The notes beneath the pieces were generated by a model. The model saw only the letters and a list, made by a program, of their open reading frames with translations. It did no database searches and was not told where the DNA came from. Shown here piece after piece: positions 44,873 through 57,582 of a DNA stretch of 64,000 bases. The stretch comes from Mucor racemosus (taxonomy: Eukaryota; Mucoromycota; Mucoromycetes; Mucorales; Mucoraceae): assembly GCA_027405735.1 (NCBI GenBank), contig JAPEHQ010000021.1, forward strand, positions 913,516-977,515, read 5' to 3'. Position 1 is the first letter of the stretch, and the number at the start of each line of letters is the position of its first letter. Made by a program: the position numbers and the translations under genes.

Positions 44873-47578
44873 TTGTTGCTTAAACAAGCTATTTCCAAAT
44901 CCCATAGACAGCGATGAATAAAACATATCTTCTGGTCTGGTCCCACCTAAATAAGGGGCAGCAAGAAATGGATTGGGAATAGTAGGGGTGGTTTCACGAT
45001 AATTACTACTGCTTGAGCTTTTTACGCTGGATTGGCTATCATGAATATGACCAGTAGTTACAGTAAAAGTACTGGAATTCTTTCCATTTGAAGATGATGT
45101 CTCTGAAATATGATATCGATTTGATTCAACCAAGGCCCTGACTACAAATGAATTATGCTCAATACCATCATTTTCTTTTGTTTCTTCACTCTGTATTCTA
45201 ATACCCAGGGTGGGTTCTGGAGCTGGAGAATTTGAATTTGTAGAATTACGACAACTATTGACATCGTCCATTTGTACATCAAAATTTGACACCAAAGATT
45301 GCAAGACTTTTACTACTCGAGTATTTTTAAGATATGGATCACCCAAATAAACTTTTGAACACCTAAGCAAATGTTGTCTGCCTTGTTCCTTGACAAATTC
45401 ATTTTCACCTTTTGCATTATGCAAAAATACAATAGCAGCTTGGAAAATAGAGCTTTTTTTTTTGTAATAGGGGGGGGGAGAGAGAGAGGACATCTTATTA
45501 ATATGGAAAAATTATATTAAATTACATATTAACTTACTAAACTGACATGTTCCAAGGTAACGCAACAAAATAATCTCGTTCCATTGCTTCTACTATAGCC
45601 AATATATTGGTTGCGGTTGTAGTACATATGCTTAGGGCTTTAAATGCCAAATTCTTATCATCAGTTTCTGAATGGTTTCTAATAAATGGCCTATACAATA
45701 ACAATAAAATGCAACCATGAGCCATGTTAACAACACCTGCTGGAGTACTAAAATAATGACTGGGATTGCTCAAATCTATTTGCAATTCTGGAGGCAAGGA
45801 GGCTTTCCAATTGCTTAAATTGCGATCTAGAATATTGACAAGATCTAGACTGTTATGTCGGTTCTGTTTTGCCCTTGTAGAATGAAGACCTACTAAAACT
45901 TGTCCTGCAATCTGAGATAATGCTACCAAATAAACAAATGACGAATATACTGGCTTGTTTTGTTGTATTGCGTCTTCCGTTTCTAATATTAAAACCGGCG
46001 TAAAATCTGTTTTTTCTGATTGCACTGACGAGGTGTAATTTAATTCATAAGGTGAAGGTAATTCTGCATCAAATTCACTGTCTATAATAGATATTGGTCT
46101 TCCCAATTCGGCTGCAACCCATCTGTCCATTAAATAGGCTCCATACCATATACGCTTTCGAAGTTCAATCTCATAATCCGGAATGAGCCATTTCGAACAA
46201 TCGCGATGAAGACCTAAATCCTGAGCCATACGGATAGCCATACCAGTGATAAACCAATGACTTGTATCTTCTTCATCGTTCTCGCCATGTCCTATAAACA
46301 TACTTAATAGCATCAATGCTTGAACAGTACTAATCATTGATCTCTTATATACAATGCTCATCAATTTATGAGATTTGTTCTTCATTGATTCCTCAATTTC
46401 GTCTAATTGTTCCATCGAAAGGTTGAAAACGTTGGCATTGGCAATTTCAGCTTTGAAAATTGTTATGCCAATAAATGTAATCGCATAAAGCAAGTATTTA
46501 TCAGGAGATGAAGGGCTATGATAGTAGTATTGCTCCAGAAATTGAAGTTTGTTGATAATTGGACAGTAATTGTGAATACGAGTAAAATACCTAAATAAGA
46601 AATTAGCAGTATATTCAATAGAAAAAACATCAACTTCCTTGCTTACATGTGCACTAAATAATCAACGAAGTCTTGTGTTATATGTGGGGTATCTTCAAAC
46701 AATGTAATCCGGTCAATTGTACCGTCTTGTCCAATGTTTAATGTTGGTTGTAAGACTTCTTTAGATTTGATAATGACATGTTCTTCTTCATCACTATTCA
46801 ATTTCTGAACAAACCATGAAGGTTCTTCTGGTATACGGTGCTTTTTGTTGGTACTAAATAGTTCCTGATTCAGAAAATGCACGCCCGAACTTGCACCGAG
46901 ATACCGAGTACGTTGGTAATCAGAAATTGTGAGATGTTGCATTTGTTCCTCAAGCGTTTCGCTTTCATTGTCACCTTCTAAAAAGTTTTGCTTCATTGGA
47001 CATGTTAAATTAGGTGAGGCGGCATCATCATCATCGTCAGAATCCTCTGCGTTTTCAAATAATTCGTTATCTTCTTGTCTACCTGAGCGAACAAAGCAAA
47101 GACCATTTATCGGAGGGGAAGAATTGGAATATTCTCGGTCAATGCTAGGTGAATCAGCCTCATCTTCATCTGCAGTTTCCTGATTTTTTTCTTTTGCAAT
47201 GTTTTGTAATAATTTTTCCATGCGCAATAATCTATTTTCTAAAACTTCAACGTAACTCCTGTCATGTATGAAAAAAAAAAAATAACAATAAAAAAAAAAA
47301 GATCTTGTAAATAAATCAAATCATTCAAAGGTGTTCTCAAAATCAACTTACCCTGATGAAGGGCCTCTTTTCTTTTGCTCTACCAAGAATTGACATTCGG
47401 TTTTGGCGAGCTTACACTTTGTACAAGGTTGATTGACATCGCTATCACAACGAGTTTTCTTCTTTCTACAAAAGTCACAGCTACGTTTTGCTCTTGTACG
47501 TTTCTTTCTATGTATATCTGCTGTTTTTTTTATGGAGGAAGGTGCTGCAGGTGCAATAGGGATCATTCCATTATACAT
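44342..47578 (-). CDS. Zn2Cys6 fungal-specific transcription factor
   Basis: Four exons (47578-47352, 47258-46647, 46590-45538, 45452-44342) give 1000 aa. The zinc cluster is at residues 34-61 with spacing C-x2-C-x6-C-x7-C-x2-C-x6-C (CDFCRKKKTRC...CTKCKLAKTEC), preceded by a basic arm. A short coiled-coil linker (SYVEVLENRLLRMEKLLQNI) follows. The middle is a Fungal_trans domain, with YFTRIHNYCPIINK, GMAIRMAQDLGLHRD, RKRIWYGAYLMDRWVAAELGRP. The C-terminus is Gln-rich with long CAG/CAA-type tracts, plausibly an activation domain. The target pathway cannot be inferred. It lies about 400 bp upstream of the Opy2-like gene on the same strand. Confidence 0.9.
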
Positions 47579-48758
47579 TTAATCTTGATTTTTTAATAAA
47601 AAGAGAGAGAAAGAAAGATAAATATAATTTATAAAAATTCGAAAAAAACAAACATCTAGCCTAAAGAGAAAAATTGTTCGTCCCTTGAGTTTCAATTGAA
47701 GAATCCACCCAAAGTTTCGGCAAATTAGACTTGGGATATATGTATGATGAAACAACTTTAAACTGATGTCGTTGTAGTATACGATACAGTTTCAATCTCA
47801 AAAATAGATGGCTTGTATAATATGTATATTTATATTTAATGAATTATCAAGGCCATTGCATGCAATTTAGCGGTTAATTGAGCAAAATAATCAACATGGA
47901 GCATCTTTAAAGGATTTTTTTGTGCGTTCATATTGTTATTGTGTAACAAAACTTTTCTTTAATGCATAGTAGTCTTTCTTTATTTCAATTTACATTGAAA
48001 TCTAAATATATATAAAATATTATCTATGAAACAATATTTTGCAATTGATTATAATTCTCAATATGTGGTTTTTTATAAATTATCAAGAGCGCCACAGGAT
48101 CGCCTAATGATAAAGTACCTAATAAGGGTATATTTTCTTGATACTATATTCCAACCGTGGGGGGATGTAAAAGTGTTTCTGAGCAATGCAAAAAAAGCAA
48201 AAAATATCAGGCCCGCCCAGCAACTTCCGGATAAACCACCGGACGCCCCGGACAAGGTCCGACCAAAATATTCGTTTAACAAAAAAGCGTTACAGTACAA
48301 AAAAAAAAAAAAAAAAATACAGGATAGCGCTTTAACTGTACATTGTAGCGCTATTTGCTTTCTATACAAAATAAGTGTCATCAACAGCTCGTAAAAACTC
48401 CATAGATATGCCAAAATGGTACAACGAAATCGGGAATCCAATCATCCTTATTGCAGCCTTTTCTTTATTTGACCAAATAGTTCGGTACTGGATCACACAA
48501 TATATCATAAAAAGCATTAAAATGCAAAGGATAGTACCTACTAATGTACGAATACTTCTAAATTGCTCAAACAGCAGCGAAAATGGGTAATTTTAATGAG
48601 TTTTCTTTTCTTTTACTGTGATTGCAGCAGTTACTGCCCCTTTTCTTGTCTACTTGTTGATAGCAGATACGCGTCACGAATACCCACTATCCATTGTTTG
48701 CATTATACAGGCAGATATTCTTTTTCCTATTTTTTTTTAGAATAAAGAAGCAAATACC
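47579..48758. other. Divergent intergenic region with a GC-rich palindromic patch
   Basis: This region separates the zinc-cluster gene (minus) and CSN6 (plus) and should hold both promoters. A GC-rich island at about 48210-48265 contains CGGACAAGGTCCG (a perfect hairpin with 3-base loop) and repeated CCGGA words. An ATAGCGCT/AGCGCTAT inverted pair lies near 48324-48354. No gene is supported. Confidence 0.5.
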
Positions 48759-50187
48759 ATGAGCGCTATGGACATTATAGACGAAACAACACAAACAGCA
48801 CCTATTGTATCTACTGCTCAAAGTAGCTCTGGTCTTTCAATATCTGTGTATGTGATATCTTCATCCATGTGTGATTACTTTCTTTTTAAACTGATATATA
48901 ATAATAATAATTCATATAGCCATCCCTTAGTTTTATTGAATATTTCTGACCATTACACTCGTACAAAGCTACAAAATCCTGCAGCTATTGAGAATGGTAA
49001 GAAGCGATATTGTTTTTTTATTTTGATCGAGTATTTACATGAAAATACAGGTCGTATGTATGGTGCATTATTGGCTTCTCAGTCAGGTCGTGATGTGGAT
49101 ATCATCAATTCATTTGAACTTCCTTTATCATTTGAGCAAGATGGGGATACAGTTTTAGATAAAACATTTTTGCTATATAAATTAGAACAATGTAAGTGTT
49201 ATCAATAGGTACATACAACTGCATTAAAATACTGATAAAAATATATAGTAAAGCAAGTGTTTCCAAATCTTGACTTTATGGGATGGTATACACTCGGATC
49301 ATCACCTTCCGAAGCCGATTTGAAACTTCATGAGCAGGTAACATTTCTATGTAGTAAGCACATGAGCAAAAAGATAGATAATAACCTTTAAACCTTAAAG
49401 TTTCTTCAAGTGAGTGAATCAGCCCTGTTTTTACAAATGGATCCAATGGCATTACAACCAGCAGGAGCGGCTAAAGAATTCCCAGTCGATATTTACGAAT
49501 CAATCATTGATATTGTGGAAGGAAATACTAGATTAGTATTTATTAAATCAACTTATAAAGTGGAAACTGGGGAAGCTGAATGTATTGCAGTGGATCATGT
49601 GGCTAAACCTAGTTCTTCTAGTGCAGATACAGGTCTTGGGAATACATGTAAGCTATTTTTGTGTTTAAATGAATGATATGATGACTTATACAAGCAATAT
49701 ACGGTATAATCAAGTGATTGCTCATTTGACTACACAGAGAAATGCCATTGCCATGTTAAACGCAAGAATTCAATTTCTTTATCAATATTTACAAGATACT
49801 CAATCTGGTGCCATACCCATTGACCATGATATCATCCGTCAAATCTCTAGTATTTGTAGAAGATCACCTATATTAGAGAAATCTGCATTTGATGAGCAAT
49901 TCAAGACAGTAAGGACTTATTATTTAATACTATCTTGGATGAAATTAATGTAATTCAAATAGGAATATAACGATGTTTTATTGGTCGCATATCTTGCTTC
50001 AATCACAAAAGGATTAAATACTGTAAATGATTTAGTTGATAAATTCAATCTAGTCAATGGTGGTCATGGTGCATCTAATAATAAACCAATCTCTGTTAGT
50101 AAAAAAGGAAGAGTAAGTTTATTTTATCAATAGATTACAATTTAAAAATTAATTTGGTTATAGAGAATTCATATGGCAAGAAATTAA
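48759..50187 (+). CDS. CSN6: COP9 signalosome subunit 6 (MPN-minus)
   Basis: Eight exons (48759-48847, 48920-48996, 49051-49191, 49249-49337, 49401-49647, 49715-49908, 49963-50112, 50164-50187) give 336 aa, close to human CSN6. Matching blocks include HPLVLLNISDHYTR, INSFELP, KQVFPNLDFMGWYTLG, DIYESIIDIVEG, AECIAVDHVAK, LIAHLTTQRNAIAML, LVAYLASITKGLNTVNDLVDKFN. The MPN domain lacks the JAMM metal-binding motif, as in CSN6 generally. It is a structural subunit of the cullin deneddylase. For exon 6 the acceptor at 49714 was chosen because the more obvious upstream AG breaks phase. The last exon is only 24 bp. Confidence 0.92.
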
Positions 50188-50424
50188 AATAAAAAATGCA
50201 ATTTATTGTTGTTATTACTGTTGTTTATGTGTGTATAAAATATAAGGGGGGAGGTTGGGGAATATAGTTATTGTGTGTGTGAGAGAGTGAGAGAGAGACA
50301 GAGAGAGAATGCCTCTCAATATCAACTAATAGGGGGTTGGGGAATTGTAGTTTGTGGTTATAATTCTATATATAAGAATGGAATATACAAAAAAAAAGGG
50401 GGGGGGGATATAATCTATGTATTT

Positions 50425-52129
50425 CTAATTGGAACCTTTCAATGTTGAGGATAATGAAAAGAACATGACCACAAAACCCCAAATGATAAGCAAACCAGCA
50501 GCGATATCTAAAAACCATGTAGGTTTTAATGATGCATACATGCCAAAATCTGTTTCGTTGATATCTTCACCATCTACAGTAGCAACATCATCATCAAATG
50601 CTAAATGCCTTGCAGAAGAAGATGAACATGATGCGGTATCCCATGAGAAAGGTGCTTTCAAATCATTTTCATCAGGAGTTAATGTAGTAGATCCAGTTAA
50701 AGTAGGGAATACACCAATGAAATTCTTTGGTTGTGGAGAATTAAGAATTGATTGTGAGCTCATATTCTTATAATAGACACTACGGGTGACAAGATAAGAA
50801 GCTGCAGGTAATATGTAAGCCAGCGTTGTTGCCGAAAATCCACCGACAAGGGAATAAACAGTGCCAAGAGATCTAACTGCAACAGCAGTGCCCAAAATAA
50901 TAGAGAATAATACAATGGTAACTGTGTAATGTTGTAAATTGGTAGGTTGTTTACTTGCAGTCTCGAACCCTAATGACTTTTGAATAGCTTCTCTGGTAGG
51001 AAATATGCCCATACTAAAAATAATATTTAATAAATGATAACACGTTTTTCTTGTATTACACACTTACGGAATGGTTAAAATCATGCTTATACTGAGTGCA
51101 AAACGGCCGACATTAATAAGTGGGTCATCGCTAGCGAAATTCATGAACAAATTCGATTGTACATTAGATCCAAAGCACAAGTAACCAATAACAGCAAAGG
51201 TCATTGAAATTAACCAGCTGATACCAGTAGACAAGATAGATGTTAATTTCCAGCTTTGAGTGGATTGGTTCTCCAAGGTCAAGAAGTTTGGGAATGCTAC
51301 TTGATGACAAGTAAATGCGAATGCCATAATACCCAAAGCACCAAAAACGTCAGGTCCGACCCATTCAAGTGGAATTTTTTCTTTAGGAGCATAAGCAGGT
51401 GCTCTTATTAAAATCGTGAGAAGAATGATAGGTAAGCATGCCACTGAAATAATAGACCAACGAGCCAAGGAACCAATGGATCTTGACATATTTAATGGTA
51501 GTACCTATACATGAAAAACGTGAGTTGATATTGGTATTAAATTTCCATTTTAATAAACTTACGCAAAGGATGCCTACAAATACTAAAATAAATGTACGGT
51601 CTCCTAAAATGGGATATTGAGGAAGATATCTTTGAAATAACATGGGCAAACTATCGCCGAGCACTAAAAAAAAAAAAAAAATCATTAGCATTCTTTAATC
51701 ATTTTAATTACAGGCAATAAACTTACATATAAAGTAACTAACAGCACCTCCGCCTGCTTGAACGCAAACCATGAAATTCAAGAAATGATAACCAGGTCTG
51801 CCCAATAAATGTTCGACAAGTAATGCATATTTATAACTGCCAACTCGTTGTCCTGCAATGATCAACATGTACATGCCCATTTGGGCTAATACAGCTACAA
51901 TAATTGAAGCAAAAATACCAGTAAAGAAACCAGCATGAGCAATTGCAAATGGCAACCCAATGATACCAGCACCTACAGTAGCATTGACTAAATTGAAAGC
52001 AACCTCAATTCTTGTTCTCGATCCATATCCAGGTCTATCGGATTGTAATAAATCTCGTTCTGCTGTTGTCAGATGATGTGTTTTTAATGGTGGCGATGAA
52101 GGTATAGAACCGTAATTGATGTTGGACAT
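50425..52129 (-). CDS. SLC38/AVT-type amino-acid transporter
   Basis: Four exons (52129-51727, 51663-51563, 51504-51068, 51013-50425) give 509 aa. The first helix carries the amino acid/auxin permease signature AFNLVNATVGAGIIGLPFA. About ten or eleven hydrophobic segments follow, including the GALGIMAFAFTCHQVAFPNF block typical of SLC38 proteins and fungal Avt5-7. The loop between the last two helices is long, acidic and Ser-rich. Family members export neutral or acidic amino acids from the vacuole; direction and substrate here are inferred only. It converges with CSN6, 237 bp away. Confidence 0.88.
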
Positions 52130-54108
52130 TGTTTAATTGTATAAGAAAAAAAAAAAAAAAAAGAAAAAAAAAATAGAGATCTCTCAAAATGACGAGATCT
52201 TTTATACATTTGAGAAAAAAGGGGTTAGTTGCCTTTTAAAGTATTTTACTTGTATAATGAACGCATGATTTTCTATCATTGTCATTAATTATTCCGTTAG
52301 AAAAAAACAGGAGAAAATTACTGCTAACTATAATTTCTTAAAATTACATTTAAAAATACTCGAATCGGCATGATATAATTTACTTTTAGTAGAGATAAGT
52401 ATAAATATGTACATTCAACATTCAAGGAGCAACATGTTGATCTAAATCAAGTAAAAAAATTGAAGGGACCTATCATAACACCAGAAGATTTCGACAAAGC
52501 AATTCCATCAAGAATCTGAATTGATTGGCTGTGAGCATTTTCTATCTATCTTTATTATATTACAATAAAAATGGAGATCATCCCCTCTTCTCTTTTGGTA
52601 TATAGAATAACATATAGATGATGATACCTTCTCCCCCCATACCCCTTTCCGTTCTCTCTCCTCCTTTATTATTATATACGTAATATTCTCCTTCTATATG
52701 ACTTATATACAGTGTATACGTATACAATATATCTCATACCCCAAAATTGATATATATGTATAAATATATCCAGAATTACTTTTATTACAAATTTGTGTAA
52801 TCATACAATTTGAAATGTTTGCCCATTATGGCAACAATAGTCATAATAAACAAATCGTATCTTTCAGATCATATTATTGCCAGTGCCTGGGACAGCTGAC
52901 ATGCAATCCACAGTATCTTTCATCATTCCTTTATTTTAATTAAAGGGCATTTCATTGCTTCAAATGATCAAATACGTGTCATGTACAATATGTATGTAGA
53001 AAACGGGTTTAAATTATTGATTATAAAGAAAAAGCCGGATTTTATACTCTACTACTGTCATAAGATCACTCGGTATTTCTTGAATCATCGAAAGCCCGCA
53101 TCATACTCTTGACAATGATCGAGTGATTCTGGTAGTTTTCAAGTAGAATCAAACGATATTCTTGAAAACAAGGTTAACTAGCCTAGTAGTAAATTATGTT
53201 TTCAGCGAAATATCAATCGATTCAAATAGGAACGCATTATTTTATACCAATTATCCTTATCAGAACATTTGGAGATTTTTCCTTTTTACTTGCCCTTAGC
53301 GATTATAAATGTATATAAAAAAAATATATATTACTTGAATAATCATTCCTCGATATACATACGGTTGTAAAATACTGAATTTGCTTATAATGTATATTGA
53401 AAAATAATGCAGTATTTTCTACTTTCTTTCTTCCGAGATGGAACGAATACTGTGTTACTACCTTAGAAATAGGCGTTTCAATACGAAATAAAACGAAATG
53501 CCAACATGAGTCATTACTTGTTGGTTGAATGAATAAATTAAAGTATGAAAACACAACTGAATTATACAATGTTCATATGTAATTATGCACAATTGCGTTA
53601 AAATTATCATAAGAATGGTATTTTTAAAGAATTATTTTATGCACTTTTTGCATTAATTTCAAGCTCAAAATTAGTCAAAACTACTTCTAAGATCATATAC
53701 CTTTTTGCTATATTTTTATCTTGAATTTTTTGGATCGTAAAAACCATGATCAGAATCGACCTCAAAACCCTTACACATACAGGCAAAAACCGATTGATTT
53801 TGTTTAATCGACATTTTGACCCCGAAAATGGGATTTTTTATTATAGCTTCCTTAAGCTCAAAATAACCGAAATTCTTTGCAGTTTCATCTAAAAGCACTT
53901 AATTGACTATTGATTATCCATAAAATAGATTTTTCTTTGAAAAACCATTATTTTTAATTTTCAAAATTCTGCAATTTTTTTAGTGAGAAAAATCTGAATG
54001 AATACCACGGTTTGATGCGAAATTCAACTTTTTACTTGAAACTATTAATGAGCTTTGTTAATTTATATAGGGATTTTAGGAGTAATATGTAAAAAAACGA
54101 TAATTTTT
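52130..54108. other. Gene desert upstream of the transporter
   Basis: No supported gene in about 2 kb. A poly(A) tract near 52146-52172 lies just upstream of the transporter start on its coding strand as poly(T). A pyrimidine-rich stretch lies near 52630-52665. The rest is AT-rich. Confidence 0.5.
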
Positions 54109-54431
54109 TTTTTTTAGGGTAGAACGTAGTGGATATACTTTATTTATTATTATTTAATGTGAAGACTTAATATACATGAAACTCCTACAATAACGTTTCA
54201 TGTAGCACAACGTAAGCCATATGGGAAGAGGTTGAGAGGTCTCCACAAGTGGGCCTACTGTAAACAAGGTCGCTATAATGATTATACTATGAAAGATGGG
54301 AAAGAAATCGACTAATTAAAGTGCTGCACCAAGAGCCAAAACGGGCATGCGGAGAACGTCATACGAAAAAGTTGTGGGTTGGTGACATGACACTAAACAG
54401 GAAATACAGTACTACATAATATTATCAAACA
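54109..54431 (-). mobile_element. Poly(A)-tailed retrocopy with 18-bp target duplication
   Basis: The segment is flanked by identical 18-mers AAAAAAACGATAATTTTT (54091-54108 and 54432-54449). On the minus strand it ends in a poly(A) run (extra T after the left duplication) with AATAAA about 24 bases before the tail. This combination is the mark of LINE-type target-primed reverse transcription of a transcript. The body is richer in GC than its flanks. The source gene is not recognised: one minus-strand frame ends MPVLALGAAL then stop, with no family match. Confidence 0.75.
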
Positions 54432-54449
54432 AAAAAAACGATAATTTTT

Positions 54450-55077
54450 CTCCAAACTGACATTTTTTGCAAATTAAAAATCTATAGTGTATCGGAGTTT
54501 GAATACAATTTTACGTATACTATTACTGCAAATCCATTCATATCACATTTTAGTGAATAATGTCGTAATTATACATGTGTTAAGAAGAAAGTATAATAGT
54601 AAATTAAAAGGGATATATTCACATTGTTTCACAAGCTCCGCTTTTCTGCACATCTGCAAAATTGATGAGACAAATTAATACATTCACCACTAGAATATAT
54701 ACCAGTTTTGACCATTATAAGATATTAAATAAGTTTGGTCAATGATTTCGTGAAAAAGCCAAGCGATTTCTTAAATTTTCCTTATTGCATCATGTACCTG
54801 ACATTGGTGCAGGACAACAGGAACAACCTTCTGGCTATATAACTGAGCTATAAATATGCCACATTTTACAACCCAAATCACATTTACACATACTGTCTCC
54901 CTACGAACTTGATGACATCGATCAAGTTTGCTTGAAACGCGTAATCTATAAGGCTCAAAAAGTTCTTGCGAATTTTAATAGTCAGTCCAAAGTTCAAACT
55001 TACATACGTATTCTACTACTAGACACCTTCTTTTTTTATCCTTTAAACCAAATTAAAGAAAAAATCAATTATCAAAT
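54450..55077. other. Intergenic upstream of PRE3
   Basis: AT-rich sequence with no gene. The last 200 bp should contain the proteasome gene promoter. I see no clear GGTGGCAAA-type proteasome element. Confidence 0.4.
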
Positions 55078-56027
55078 ATGAGTTTGAAGAAAGGAGAAGT
55101 TAATCTTGGTGTAAAGTATTTATATTTTACAAAGAAGCATAGATAGATCTCGTCAAACTAACTTTTAAATAGACTTCCATTATGGCAGTTGCTTATAAAG
55201 ATGGTGTTATTCTTGGCGCTGACTCACGTACAACTACTGGTGCTTATATTGCAAACAGAGTTACAGATAAATTAACTAAAGTTCATGATACCATTTATTG
55301 TTGTCGCTCTGGTTCTGCTGCAGATACTCAAGCCGTTGCAGATATTGTTCATTACTACCTTCAAATGTATACGTAAGTTTGTGTATATATATATATATAA
55401 ACCACATGCATTATGCTAACGTTGGACATAGTGTAAATGAAAATGAAGCTCCTGCTGTTCGTACAGCTGCTGCTTTGTTTCAAGAAATGTGTTATCAAAA
55501 CAAGGATAATTTATCAGCAGGCATTATTGTTGCTGGTTGGGATAAGACAGATGGTCCTTCTGTATATAATATTCCTCTTGGTGGTTCCTTACATAAGGCT
55601 CCCTTTGCCATTGGTGGTATGTTAATATTTGTTTACTTTTTCTAGGTCTAGTTAATTCAATTCATTATAATAGGTTCTGGATCAACTTATATTTACGGTT
55701 ACTGTGATGCAAATTATAAGGATGATATGACTCGTGAAGAATGTGAAACTTTTGTAAAGAATTGTAAGTTTTTATACAAACATTTTGCGAGTAATTTTCA
55801 TACTGACATTACCTTATTTTTTGAAATGAAATAGCTTTGGCATTAGCAATGTCTCGTGATGGATCTTCAGGTGGTGTAGTTCGTTTGGCTGTCATTACAA
55901 AGGAAGGTGTTGAAAGATTGTTCGTTCCCGGAAACGAGTTGCCTGGTAAATAAAATTTTGTAAAAAAGATAGTAAATGTATTTGGTAACTAATTGATTTT
56001 TTTTTAATAGTTCATTGGGAAGGATAA
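55078..56027 (+). CDS. PRE3: 20S proteasome subunit beta-1 (PSMB6/Pre3)
   Basis: Six exons (55078-55110, 55173-55372, 55432-55616, 55674-55763, 55835-55945, 56011-56027) give 211 aa. The 11-residue propeptide ends NLG and the catalytic Thr is residue 12, the first codon of exon 2 ([11 protein letters not shown]). In mature numbering Thr1, Asp17 and Lys33 are all present ([19 protein letters not shown]). This subunit has caspase-like activity. [23 protein letters not shown] and [13 protein letters not shown] match the family. The propeptide is shorter than the 19-residue one of yeast. Introns split the gene densely for its size. Confidence 0.95.
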
Positions 56028-57582
56028 ATCGAAATTGAATCATTAAAATATAATAAAAATATAATAAAAAATTGTAAAGTAATCTGGCTGGTTCATAAAG
56101 GAAGGTGTTTATATTTTAAGTTTGCATTAATATAACAAGTATCATTCTTTGTTTTTTTTCTATCTGACAGAGATACACCCTGCCAGGCAAAATTCCTGCT
56201 TGATATTAATTTCATTTAATGAGACTTATATTTATTATCCTTGTACCTGTTTGAACTACGTTTGGATGCTATTGTTAATACTCTTTTTCGTGAAATATCT
56301 ATCCATCATCACAACAACAGCTGCTGCTGCTTTCAAATTTATACAGCAGCCAATAAATTCAACATAATACCGTATTCTATATTTTAAAGGATATTCTCAA
56401 GATAAAAAGCAGTATTAAACACAAAAAATTAACGGGATACTATTCTTTAATGTTGTAATTACATACTCTTATTTTTAGCTTTGGAAAGAACTGTGAAAAA
56501 TAACCAATTGTACTCCATTCAAAAGGAGTAGTATATGCAAATATTTTTAATATGTCGGAGGTTAAAATTTACGAAATCCAAAAGGCTTCCAAATCGATCA
56601 GAATGTCATTTTTTTTTTCAAATTAGTCGTTTTTTGAAAATAAACGCTCAATTTACATAGTAAATCAACTTCCAGCTATAAATGTTATTTGTACAAATAA
56701 ACAAGGGCTATTCGACAGTAAAGCTAAAAAATAGATTTTCATGCTAAAATATTCTGTTATTTTGAGAAGAAGAAATATCAGTTTTTCGGAAAAAAGTTTT
56801 AATTTTTAAAATGAAATCTCCAAATAAAAAATTTCATGTGATGCAGCAAAAAATTCTACATGTTTTTCATTATTACAGATTTTTAAAAATACCTCATTTT
56901 CGAGATGAAAAATGCGATAAACAAACTTTTGTTCATTTTTGCTTATGGATATAAGGGATTGAAGGTTGGTTTTTGATAAATTTTCAGTGACCAAAAAAAA
57001 TATGAGATAAAAGTATAGCAAGCAAATACTGAGTCAGAGAAATGATTTGGTGTCATTTTAAGCTAGAAAAACCTACCGAAAGCATGAGAAAAAATTCTTT
57101 AAAATCAAAAAATTTGATTCTAAAAGAAGTACGATGCATATGTTAATTTTTTTTACAATAAAGTAGGCAATTTTATATATTGCTATCCATTTGTATTGTT
57201 AACTAGCATGATATGCTATTGTATTTCAATGGAAAATTGGCTTTGAACCGATAGTATCTTGGCCAATGGCATCATTTGTCAGAACATTGCAGTGAAATTA
57301 ATCTTTCAAATGTTGTATACGAGATGTTTGATTAACTACTACTCCCTCAGACTGTAATTTTCACAAATGCGTTGCTCTGATATGGCATTGCTTCTTTACA
57401 AACCCTCTAAAACTACTTCTATTATACCCTTTCCAAGTTGAAAAAGGTAGAAAGCATCCCAACAATGATGGTTGCAATGTACGACTGTATGTCCAAAGTG
57501 ACTGTCTGATCAAATTTTTCTAGCAAAAAAAGAAGGTAATCCACATGGATTGAATGAAGCTTTTCAACACAATTCTTACACT
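56028..57582. other. Intergenic between PRE3 and ELP1
   Basis: About 1.5 kb of AT-rich sequence, including a noncoding stretch at 56560-57130 similar in composition to the dispersed repeats. No confident match to another copy was found. The ELP1 promoter lies at the right end. Confidence 0.45.

Noticed and set aside
48026..48441. Overlapping 122-codon frames on both strands
   Set aside because: They cross a poly(A) run and palindromic GC-rich sequence, with no conserved motif or splice support.
49648..49698. Nearest AG (49697-49698) as acceptor of CSN6 exon 6
   Set aside because: It shifts the frame to an early stop. The AG at 49713-49714 keeps phase and gives LIAHLTTQRNAIAML, matching the family.
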